Shown piece by piece: positions 39,403 through 49,214 of a DNA stretch of 64,000 nt (position 1 is its first letter; the number at the start of each line of letters is the position of its first letter). The stretch is from Balaenoptera acutorostrata (Eukaryota; Chordata; Mammalia; Artiodactyla; Balaenopteridae): the NCBI RefSeq assembly GCF_949987535.1, contig NC_080081.1, positions 40,774,428 through 40,838,427 on the forward strand. Reading direction: 5' to 3'. A model generated the notes under the pieces. That model was not told the DNA's origin and did not search any database. It saw nothing but the letters and a program-made list of their open reading frames with translations. A program made the position numbers and the translations under genes.

Positions 39403-40460
39403 ATATTGTTTTATGAAATAAAAATGTGCCTTAGTCTGCATAGGTGCAGAATCCTTAAGTAGAGTCAACAAAAGAATGTGCGTTGAGAGACTGCTTTCTA
39501 ATATAGAACAAATGTTAGGATGTATTTTCTGACAATGAGAAAGGTTAAAAATAAAATGGGCTAATGTGGTGGAGTAATAAACTGCATTTGAGGACTGCTA
39601 TTCAAATAAAAGATGGTTGACCCCTTTCCAGAAATATTATACATAAATGTATAAATGGATACATTATTTCAGTTAGCATTTCAACTATTAGACTTCAGAT
39701 ATGTCATCAAAATTTCCATGATAAGCAAAGGTGCCTTACTCACTAGCCATTGTAAGATGAAGTTGAAAGTCGTTTAAACATAATTAGTGATATTTTCATT
39801 TTTAGAAAACCAAAAAAAAAATGATAAATAAAGCTTTGATGCAAAAATTCTACTCAAATTTCCAGGTGTATGGGAATTTTCAGTGCCCAAGTAGCTATTA
39901 TGTACAACTTTGATAGAAAATAAAAGTCATCATAGCATGACATTTTTTACTAATAACACTGATTTAACTGGTTCGCACTTCTACTTTCCTTCTGCTTCCC
40001 AACAATATTTATTACAATACAGTGAGCAACATCTTTTTCAGTAATTTTCCTTTTGATTTTGGGTTACTGTATACATCTGACAAACCCATGTAGTATAATG
40101 CAAAGTGGAATTGCAATCTTTTAAGAACTACATGACTTCATGAACCTGATGAAGTAAAGTTAGAATTACTTGGGTCACAAGTAAAGAAAGTCTTTGACAA
40201 ATGAGGGTGTAGCAGAGTTAGACTGGTTAAAAATTGAAGAAAAATATTGACAAGAATGATGATAGAAAATGTGTTTCAAAAGAGAATGATTTGACTATCA
40301 AAGAATTGAAAGAGGTCCTTGGGAAATTTGATGAAGCCCTAACATATTTTGGCAAAATGGCCTTCTTTGTGATTGTTCTCTGAAACTATCACAGTGTAAT
40401 ATGCTATTAAATTTTGGCAAAATTACAAACCCAAACAAATACACAAATACAAGTTACCTT
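39393..40460. other. Non-coding stretch with a possible transposase trace
   Basis: Mostly AT-rich unique sequence. A 43-codon plus-strand open segment at 40,250-40,382 reads a charged helix-like stretch discussed in the findings. No gene is called. Confidence 0.3.
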
Positions 40461-40471
40461 AATGCATTCTT
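40461..40471. repeat. Left target-site duplication of the full-length L1
   Basis: AATGCATTCTT, repeated exactly at 47,512-47,522. The last T merges with the L1 poly(A) complement. Confidence 0.9.
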
Positions 40472-40481
40472 TTTTTTTTTT

Positions 40482-40858
40482 AACATCTTTATTGAAGTAT
40501 AATTGCCTTACAATAGTGTGTTAGCTTCTGCTTTATAACAAAGTGTATCAGTTATACATATACAATATGTTCCCATTTCTCTTCCCTCTTGCATCTCCCT
40601 CCCTCCCACCCTCCCCATCCCACCCCTCTAGGTGGTCACAAAGCACCGAGCTGATCTCCCTGTGCTATGCGGCTGCTTCCCACTAGTTATCTATTTTACA
40701 TTTGGTAGTGTATATATGTCCATGACACTCTCTTACCCTGTCACATCTCACCCCACCCCCTCACCATATCCTCAAGTCCATTCTCTAGTAGGTCTGTGTC
40801 TTTATTCCCGTCTTGCCACTAGGTTCTTCATGGCCTTTTTTTTTTTTTTTCCCCCCCC
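40482..40858 (-). other. L1 3'UTR with G-rich polypurine tract
   Basis: Follows the ORF2 stop on the minus strand. The plus-strand C-rich block at about 40,590-40,632 ('ctccctccctcccaccctcc' within it) is a G-run-rich purine tract on the L1 strand, a feature known from many mammalian L1 3'UTRs and capable of forming a G-quadruplex. A homopolymeric CCCCCCCC/T block lies at 40,837-40,858. Confidence 0.8.
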
Positions 40859-41467
40859 TTAGATTCCGTATATATGTGTTAGCATACTGTATTTGTTTTT
40901 CTCTTTCTGACTTACTTCACTCTGTATGACAGACTCTAACTCCATCCACCTCATTACAAATACCTCCATTTCATTTCTTTTTATGGCTGAGTAATATTCC
41001 ATTGTATATATGTGCCACATCTTCTTTATCCATTCATCTGTCGATGGACATTTAGGTTGCTTCCATGTCCTGGCTATTGTAAATAGAGCTGCAATGAACA
41101 TTTTGGTACATGACTCTTTTTGACCTATGGTTTTCTCAGGGTATATGCCCAGTAGTGGGATTGCTGGGTCGTATGGTAGTTCTATTTGTAGTTTTTTAAG
41201 GAACCTCCATACTGTTCTCCATAGTGGCTGTATCAATTTACATTCCCACCAACAGTGCAAGAGGGTTCCCTTTCCTCCACACCCTCTCCAGCATTTATTG
41301 TTTGTAGATTTTTTGATGATGGCCATTCTGACCGGTGTGAGATGATATCTCATTGTAGTTTTGATTTGCATTTCTCTAATGATTAATGATGTTGAGCATT
41401 CTTTCATGTGTCTGTAGGCCATCTGTATATCTTCTTTGGAGAAATGTCTATTTAGATCTTCTGCCAA
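40859..41467 (-). pseudogene. L1 ORF2 C-terminal segment with Cys-rich domain
   Basis: This 202-codon frame continues ORF2 after a frameshift near 41,460. It contains the C-terminal cysteine motif '[18 protein letters not shown]' at about residues 59-76 and '[11 protein letters not shown]'-like sequence near the end (here [17 protein letters not shown]), both hallmarks of mammalian L1 ORF2. The segment ends at the natural ORF2 terminus. It is not a separate gene. Confidence 0.93.
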
Positions 41468-43484
41468 TTTTTGGATTGGGTTGTTCGTTTTTTTTGTTAT
41501 TGAGCTGCATGAGCTGCTTGTAAATCTTGGAGATTAATCCTTTGTCAGTTGCTTCATTTGCAAATATTTTCTCCCATTCTGAGGGTTGTCTTTTCGTCTT
41601 GTTTATGGTTTCCTTTGCTGTGCAAAAGCTTTTCAGTTTCATTAGGTCCCATTTGTTTATTTGTGTTCTTATTTCCATTTCTCTGGGAGCTGGGTCAAAA
41701 AGGATCTTGCTGTGATGTATGTCATAGAGTGTTCTGCCTATGTTTTCCTCTAAGAGTTTGATAGTGTCTGCCCTTACACTTAGGTCTTTAATCCATTTTG
41801 AGTTTATTTTTGTGCATGGTGTCAGGGAGTGTTCTAATTTCATACTTTTACATGTTCCTGTCCAATTTTCCCAGCACCACTTATTGAAGAGGCTGTCTTT
41901 TCTCCACTGTATATGCTTGCCTCCTTTATCAAAGATAATTTGACCATATGTGTGTGGGTTTATCTCTGGGCTTTCTATCCTGTTCCATTGATCTATATTT
42001 CTGTTTTTGTGCCAGTACCAAACTGTCTTGATTACTGAAGCTTTGTAATATAGTCTGAAGTCAGGGAGCCTGATTCCCCCAGCTCCATTTTTCGTTCTCA
42101 AGATGGCTTTGGCTATTCGGGGTCTTTTGTGTTTCCATACAAATTGTGAAATTTTTTGTTCTAGTTCTGTGAAAAATGCCAGTGGTAGTTTGATAGGGAT
42201 TGCATTGAATCTGTAGATTGCTTTGGGAAGTAGATTCATTTTCACAATGTTGATTCTTCCAATCCAGGAACATGGTATATCTCTCCATCTATTTGTATCA
42301 TCTTTAATTTCTTTCATCAGTGTCTTATAATTTTCTGCATACAGGTCTTTTGTCTCCTTAGGTAGGTTTATTCCTAGATATTTTATTCTTTTTGTTGCAA
42401 TGGTAAATGGGAGTGTTTTCTTAATTTCACTTTCAGATTTTTCATCATTAGTGTAGAGAAATGCAAGAGATTTCTGTGCATTAATTTTGTATCCTGCTAC
42501 TTTACCAAATTCATTAATTAGCTCTAGGAGTTTTCTGGTAGCCTCTTTAGGATTCTCTATGTATAGTATCATGTCATCTGCAAATAGTGACAGCTTTACT
42601 TCTTCTTTTCCGATTTGGATTCCTTTTATTTCTTTTTCTTCTCTGATTGCTGTGGCTAACACTTCCAAAACTATGTTGAATAATAGTGGTGAGAGTGGGC
42701 AACCTTGTCTTGTTCCTGATCTTAGTGGAAATGGTTTCAGTTTTTCACCATTGAGGACAATGTTGGCTGTGGGTTTGTCATATATGGCCTTTATTATGTT
42801 GAGGAAAGTTCCCTCTATGCCTACTTTCTGCAGGGCTTTTATCATAAATGGGTGTTGAATTTTGTCAAAAGCTTTCTCTGCATCTATTGAGATGATCATA
42901 CGGTTTTTCTCCTTCAATTTGTTAATATGGTGTATCACATTGATTGATTTGCGTATATTGAAGAATCCTTGCATTCCTGGGATAAACCCCACTTGATCAT
43001 GGTGTATGATCCTTTTAATGTGCTGTTGGATTCTGTTTGCTAGTATTTTGTTGAGGATTTTTGCATCTATGTTCATCAGTGATATTGGCCTGTAGTTTTC
43101 TTTCTTTGTGACATCTTTGTCTGGTTTTGGTATCAGGGTGATGGTGGCCTCGTAGAATAAGTTTGCGAGTGTTCCTCCCTCTGCAATATTTTGGAAGAGT
43201 TTGAGAAGGATAGGTGTTAGCTCTTCTCTAAATGTTTGATAGAATTCACCTGTGAAGCCATCTGTTCCTGGGCTTTTGTTTGTTGGAAGGGTTTTAATCA
43301 CAGTTTCAATTTCAGTGCTTGTGATTGGTCTGTTCATATTTTCTATTTCTTCCTGGTTCAGTCTCGGCAGTTTGTGCATTTCTAAGAATCTGTCCATTTC
43401 TTCCAGGTTGTCCATTTTATTGGCATAGAGTTGCTTGTAGTAATCTCTCATGATCTTTTGTATTTCTGCAGTGTCAGTGGTCAC
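41448..43484 (-). pseudogene. L1 ORF2 reverse transcriptase segment
   Basis: The 678-codon open frame covers the RT domain. [16 protein letters not shown] is at about residues 120-135, [10 protein letters not shown] at 198-207 with a catalytic Asp at 201, [15 protein letters not shown] at 256-270, and FADD at 301-304 with the catalytic Asp pair. In L1 this enzyme copies L1 RNA at nicked chromosomal DNA by target-primed reverse transcription. The RT core is uninterrupted, which indicates youth, but upstream and downstream frameshifts separate it from the endonuclease and the Cys-rich C-terminus, so no full-length ORF2p can be read. Confidence 0.95.
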
Positions 43485-43549
43485 TTCTCCTTTTTCATTT
43501 CTAATTCTATTGATCTGAGTCTTCTCCCTTTTTCTCTTGATGAGTCTGG

Positions 43550-43819
43550 CTAATGGTTTATCAATTTTGTTAACTTCTCAAAGAACCAGCTTTTAGTTTC
43601 TTTGAGTTTTGCTATTGTTTCCTTCATTTCTTTTTCATTTATTTCTGACCTGATCTTTATAATTTCTTTCTTCTGCTGGCTTTGGGGTTTTTTTGTACTT
43701 CTTTCTCTAATTGCTTTAGGTGCAAGGTTAGGTTGTTTATTCGAGATGTTTCCTGTTTCTTGAGGTAGGCTTGTATTGCTATAAACTTCCCTCTTAGCAC
43801 TGCTTTTGCTGCGTCCCAT
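43550..43819 (-). pseudogene. L1 ORF2 linker segment between EN and RT
   Basis: Carries the ORF2 stretch between endonuclease and RT ('[20 protein letters not shown]') in a different frame from both neighbours. It overlaps the end of the EN frame at 43,657-43,819. Frameshifts lie near 43,660-43,690 and near 43,550. Confidence 0.85.
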
Positions 43820-44676
43820 AGGTTTTGGGTCGTCGTGTCTCCGTTGTCATTTGTTTCTAGGTATTTTTTGATTTCCCCTTTGATTTCTTCAGTAATCGCT
43901 TCGTTATTAAGTAATGCATTGTGTAGCCTCCATGTGTTTGTATTTTTTACAGATCTTTTCCTGTAATTGATATCTAGTCTCATAGCGTTGTGGTCGGAAA
44001 AGATACTTGATACGATTTCAATTTTCTTAAAGTTACCAAGGCTTGATTTGTGACCCAAGATATGATCTATCCTGGAGAATGTTCCATGAGCACTTGAGAA
44101 AAATGTGTATTCTGTTGTTTTTGGGTGGAATGTCCTATAAATATCAATTAAGTCCATCTTGTTTAATGTATCATTTAAAGCTTGTGTTTCCTTATTTATT
44201 TTCATTTTGGATGATCTGTCCATTGGTGAAAGTGGGGTGTTAAAGTCCCCTACTATGATTGTGTTGCTGTCAATTTCCCCTTTTATGGCTGTTAGTATTT
44301 GCCTTATGTATTGAGGTGCTCCTATGTTGGGTGCATAAATATTTACAATTGTTATACCTTCCTCTTGGATCGATCCCTTGATCATTATATAGTGTCCTTC
44401 TTTGTCTCTTGTAATACTCTTTATTTTAAAGTCTATTTTGTCTGATATGAGAATTGCTACTCCAACTTTCTTTTGATTTCCATTTGCATGGAATATCTTT
44501 TTCCATCCCCTCACCTTCAGTCTGTATGTGTCTCTAGGTCTGAAGTGGGTCTCTTGTAGACAGCATATATATGGGTCTTGTTTTTGTATCCATTCAGCCA
44601 GCCTGTGTCTTTTGGTGGGAGCATTTAATCCATTTACATTCAAGGTAATTATCGATATGTATGTTCCTATTCCCAT
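43657..44676 (-). pseudogene. L1 ORF2 endonuclease segment
   Basis: This 339-codon frame starts at the ORF2 ATG ([20 protein letters not shown]). APE-type endonuclease residues are present: Asn15 in NVNGL, Glu42 in QETH, Tyr114 in NIYAPN, Asp144 and Asn146 in GDFN, Asp204-His205 in SRIDH, and Asp228-His229 in SDHN. All catalytic positions look intact. The frame ends with 'KASRRKKL' after a frameshift. This domain nicks the T-rich target strand. Confidence 0.95.
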
Positions 44677-44889
44677 TTTCTTAAATGTATTGGGTTTGTT
44701 ATTGTAGGTGTTTTCCTTCTCTTGTGTTTCTTGCCTAGAGAAGTTCCTTTAGCATTTGTTGTAAAGCTGGTTTGGTGGTGCTGAACTCTCTCAGCTTTTG
44801 CTTGTCTGTAAAGGCTTTAATTTCTCCATCAAATCTGAATGAGATCCTTGCTGGGTAGAGTAATCTTGGTTGTAGGTTTTTCTCCTTCA

Positions 44890-45627
44890 TCACTTATGTA
44901 TATCCTGCCACTCCCTTCTGGCTTGCAGAGTTTCTGCTGATAGATCAGATGTTAACCTTATGGGGATTCCCTTGTGTGTTATTTGTTTTTTTTCCCTTGC
45001 TGCCTTTAATATGTTTTCCTTATATTTAATTTTTGACAGTTTGATTAATATGTGTCTTGGCGTGTTCCTCCTTGGGTTTATCCTGTATGGGACTCTCTGT
45101 GCTTCCAGGACTTGATTAACTATTTCCTTTCCGGTATTAGGGAAGTTTTCAACTATAATCTCTTCAAAAATTTTCTCAGTCCCTTTCTTTTTCTCTTCTT
45201 CTTCTGGTACCCCTATAATTCGAATGTTGGCACGTTTAATGTTGTCCCAGAGGTCCCTGAGACTGTCCTCAGTTCTTTTCATTCTTTTTTCTTTATCCTG
45301 CTCTGTAGTAGTTATTTCCACCATTTTATCTTCCAGGTCACTTATCCTTTCTTCTGCCTCAGTTATTCTACTATTGATCCCATCTAGAGTATTTTTAATT
45401 TCATTTATTGTGCTCTTCATCATTGCTTGGTTCCTCTTTAGTTCTTTTACATCCTTGTTAAATGTTTCTTGCATTTTGTCTATTCTATTTCCAAGATTTT
45501 GGGTCATCCTTACTATCATTATTCTGAATTCTTTTTCAGGTAGACTACCTATTTCCTCTTCATTTGTTAAGTCCAGTGTGTTTTGAGCCTGCTCCTTCAT
45601 CTGCTGTGTGTTTTTCTGTCGTCTCAT
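44890..45627 (-). pseudogene. L1 ORF1, C-terminally frameshifted
   Basis: A 245-codon frame starting MRRQKNTQQM. A coiled coil covers about residues 35-125, the RRM starts at about 131 (NIRIIGVPEEE), and the C-terminal domain starts at about 176 with 'KAAREKKQITHKGIPIRLTS' at 208-227. The frame stops right after 'ARREWQDIHK' because of a one-base loss near 44,888. The remaining roughly 50 codons of the C-terminal domain lie in another frame, ending near the stop at 44,735-44,737. Intact ORF1p is a trimeric RNA chaperone, so a truncated protein would lack part of the RNA-binding surface. Confidence 0.93.
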
Positions 45628-47511
45628 TTTGCCTATCTTACTGTGTTTGGGGTCTCCTTTTCACAGGCTGCAGGTTCGTTGTTCCCGTTGTTTTTGGTAT
45701 CTGTCCCCAGTGGCTAAGGTTGGTCCAGTGGGTTGTGTAGGCTTCCTGGTGGAGGGAACTAGTGCCTGAGTTCTGGTGGATGAGGCTAGATCTTGTCTGT
45801 CTGGTGGGCACGTCCACGTCTGGTGGTGTATTTTGGGGTGTCTGTGGCCTTATTATGATTTTAGGCAGCCTCTCTGCTAATGGATGGGGTTGTGTTCCTG
45901 TCTAGCTAGTTGTTTGGCATAGGGTGTCCAGCACTGTAGCTTGCTGGTCGTTGAGTGAAGCTGGGTCTTGATGTTGAGATGGAGGTCTCTGGGAGATTTT
46001 TGCCGTTTGGTATTACGTGGAGCTGGGAGGTCTCTTGTGGACCAGTGTTCTGAAGTTGGCTCTCCCACCTCAGAGGCACGGCCCTGATGCCTGGCTGGAG
46101 CACCAAGAGCCTTTCGTCCACACGGCTCAGAGTAAAAGGGAGAAAAAATAGAAAGAAAGAAAGAAAGAGGCTATAATATAGTGAAGTACAATAAAGCTAT
46201 TGTAAAGCAAAGCTATACAGACAAAATCTCACCCAGAAGCATATACATATACACTCACAAAAAAAAGGAAAAGGGGAAAAATTAATATCTCCTGCTCCCA
46301 AAGTCCACCTCCTGAATTTGGGATGATTCGTTGTCTATTCAGGTATTCAACAGATGCAGGCACATCAAGTTGTTTGTGGAGTTTTAATCCGCTGCTTCTG
46401 AGGCTGCTGGGAGAGATTTCCCCTTCTCTTCCCTGTTCGCACAGCTCCTGGGGTTCAGCTTTGGATTTGGACCTGCCTCTGCGTGTAGGTCGCCTGAGTG
46501 CGTCTGTTCCCCGCCCAGACAGGACGGGGTTAAAGGAGCAGGTGATTCGGGGGGCTCTGGCTCACCCAGGCCGCGGGGAGGGAAGGGTACGGAGGAGGCA
46601 GGGCGAGCCTGCGGCGGCCGAGGCCGGTGTGACGTTGCACCAGCCCGAGGCGCGCAGTGCGTTCTCCCGGGGATGTTGTCCCCGGATCCCGGGACCCTGG
46701 CAGTGGCGGGCTGCACAGGCTACCGGGAGGGGCGGTGTGGAGAGTAACCTGTGCTCACACACAGGCTTTTTGGAGGCGGCAGCAGCAGCCCCAGCGTCTC
46801 ACGCCCGTCTCTGGGGTCCGCGCTGATCGCCGCGGCTCGCGCCCTTCTCTGGAGTTCGTTTAGGCGGCGCTCTGAATCCCCTCTCCTTGCGCGCAGTGAA
46901 ACTAAGAGGCAAGAAAAAGTCTCTTGCCTCTTCGGCAGCTGCAGACCTTTTCCCGGTCTCCCTCCCGGCTAGCTGTGGTGCGCCAACCCCTTCAGGCAGT
47001 GTTCACGCCGCCAGCCCCAGTCCTCTCCCTGCGATCCGACCAAAGCCGAGCCTCAGCTCCCATCCCCACCCGCCCCGGCGGGGGAGCAGACAAGCCTCCC
47101 GGGCTGGTGAGTGCTGGTCGGCACTGATCCTCCGTGCGGGAATCTCTCCGCTTTGCCCTCCGCACCCCTGTGGTTGCGCTCTCCTCCGTGGCTCCAAAGC
47201 TTCCCCCCTCTGCTACCCACAGTCTCCGCCCGCAAAGGGGCTTCCTAGTGCGTGGAAACCTTTCCTCCTTCACAGCTCCCTCCCACTGGTGCAGGTGCCG
47301 TCCCTATTCTTTTGTCTCTGTTATTTCTTTTTTCTTTTGCCCTACCCAAGTACGGGGGGAGTTTCTTGCCTTTTTGGAGGTCGGACGTTTTCTGCCAGTG
47401 TTCAGTGGGTGTTCTGTAGGAGCAGTTCCACGTGTAGATGTATTTCTACTGTATCTGTGGGAAGGAAGGTGATCTCCGCGTCTTACTCTTCCGCCATCTT
47501 CTCCAATCCCC
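45628..47511 (-). promoter_or_regulatory. L1 5'UTR/promoter, GC-rich
   Basis: About 1.88 kb between ORF1 and the L1 5' end. The part 46,480-47,290 is rich in CpG and G+C, in sharp contrast to the AT-rich flanks, while 46,140-46,320 is A-rich. A YY1-like AAGATGGCGG lies at the very 5' end (about 47,490-47,500). By analogy with other mammalian L1s this holds an internal RNA polymerase II promoter. Long open frames on both strands here follow from the GC content. Confidence 0.85.
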
Positions 47512-47522
47512 AATGCATTCTT
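47512..47522. repeat. Right target-site duplication of the full-length L1
   Basis: AATGCATTCTT, matching 40,461-40,471. It lies directly outside the GC-rich L1 5' end. Confidence 0.9.
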
Positions 47523-48829
47523 GAAGTATTCAAATAATTAATGTCATTAAAATAACCTTATCCTATTGTACCTTATAAGCTAAATTGAATTGTTTTAAAT
47601 ATTTATATAATTTTAGATGCATTTTCTAGATAAAATCATAATCACATCTTTTTTTTAACCATTCTTCTATGAAATTATGATGAATGTTTTAACTACTTTA
47701 AAGTGTCTTGTTTTAGAACTAATTATGTGTATATAATGGTGATCTCTCATGTGTTCTTTTAGCAAGTCTCATAGGATGTCATTTTTGTGCTACTGACGAG
47801 TGTTATTATAATTTGTGAGTGTGAAAAGTGATTTGTAAGTACTAAACTGCTGTACCACTGATTTTAAAAAATCTTTTCATCAGCAGTACATCAAAATTAC
47901 AGCTAATATTGTGGCTATAGCCACACAGAACCTGTACATTTCTTACAAACTACAAAAGGAACCCCAATATGTTAACTGCATCATTCACTACCCACTACTG
48001 ATTTTTCATGAAGAATACTAATTTTTAAAAAAACTGAAATAACACAGTTAAAAAAAGATTTTGGAGTTGGTATCACACATAGATGAAAAATAAATTGACA
48101 TAATATCCTGTGGGTAAACCTTCAGTCATTTAAGAACGTGCAAAAAGTTGTAAATATAACTTACAGAAAGAACAAAGTAATTAACAGTGAGTTTCTGTGT
48201 TTGGCAAGATTATAGTCTGTATGTATTAGGATTTGTGCATCTGTGACCCAACAGGTTGTTAAATTGTTCAGCTATCAGAGATAGCATCTGCCATTTGTTC
48301 AGATGAGGTAGCTTGCTAGAAACTACATAAAGCTGCTTTAAAAAGAGACTACTGGTATTTGTTTTTCAAATTTCTGCTGTCTTGAGGTGTAATCATCATT
48401 AATAGGTATGTATTTCAAAATATAAAGGCCTACATTAAAATTTACTAGGCATTATTCAAAGTATGTTATAAATTCATTGGCTTATGAGTCTATTTTATGT
48501 TTATTTTTACACATTATTTTTATTTTGCTCCATAGTCTTCATAGAGTTGAAAAACTATTTATACTTGTGAAATTGATAGAAGGTTATGAGATTTATTGAT
48601 GTAATTCAGAGTGGGGATGTTGTTCTTTTGTTCCAGTATGATTTTATATTATCAGTTAAATGAGAGGGCTGAAATTCTTCAGATAGTTAACTAAATTTTC
48701 TATTTTGTTAACTTGTCATGTATAGGCATATCAATAGAAATTTCTTCACTTGAAAGTCAGTGTAGGTTTGTTATCCTGAATATTTTGACAATATTTTAAG
48801 AATACTATCCAGTGTAAATTCAGGGAGTA
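47523..48829. other. AT-rich non-coding stretch
   Basis: Mostly unique-looking sequence, with no gene or nameable element. Confidence 0.4.
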
Positions 48830-49060
48830 TAATAATTGCTAGCACTTTTGACATTACTGTATGCTCCCTTAGGTGTTTTCCATAAGTTTGGCCATTATAT
48901 CCTCAAAAGAATCTTGTATGGAAAATTTTAAGCTTATTTTACAGATGAAGAAACAGAGAAAAGAGCAATATAAGAAACCTTCCTAAGTATGTTCACCTAG
49001 CAATGTATAGTTCCAAGATTTTGCATGGCATTAGCAGTCTGACTCTTGAAAGCTCAAGAC
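48830..49060 (-). mobile_element. MIR-like old SINE
   Basis: 'cttattttacagatgaagaa' (48,931) followed by 'acagagaaaagagcaatata' and 'gcagtctgactcttgaaagc' (49,033) is the reverse-complement order of the MIR core. It is diverged. Confidence 0.65.
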
Positions 49061-49214
49061 TGACAGCTCACACTTAAGTGACAAGCTGTTCTTTCTCTGC
49101 TATTGTACCTTTTAGAAAATATCACATAAGCACATACAAACATGCATTTCATACCAACTTAAAATTTAATTCTATAATATACACCTAAAGAAATTTGGAT
49201 ATAATTTTTGAAAA

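Larger units (their letters stand above)
40472..47511 (-). mobile_element. Full-length young L1 (about 7.0 kb), minus strand
   Basis: The A-tail appears as a T-run at 40,470-40,481; the 5' end, read on the minus strand, is 'gggattggagaagatggcgg' at 47,511, with a YY1-like AAGATGGCGG. An 11-bp target duplication AATGCATTCTT lies at 40,461-40,471 and 47,512-47,522. In order on the minus strand: 5'UTR 45,628-47,511, ORF1 from 45,627, a roughly 58-base gap, ORF2 from 44,676 to 40,859, then 3'UTR. ORF1 has one frameshift and ORF2 about three, so it is a recent but inactive copy. It is the best-preserved L1 in the window. Confidence 0.97.

Noticed and set aside
39250..39471. Frames with long Tyr-Ile repeats on both strands (also near 30.7 and 36.8 kb)
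   Set aside because: They are translations of (TA)n microsatellites.
42487..42858. 123-codon plus-strand frame
   Set aside because: Antisense shadow of the L1 RT domain.
46323..46826. 167-codon plus-strand frame and several neighbours as host genes
   Set aside because: They are in the CpG-rich L1 5'UTR, where stop codons are rare by composition; no domain or signal is visible.
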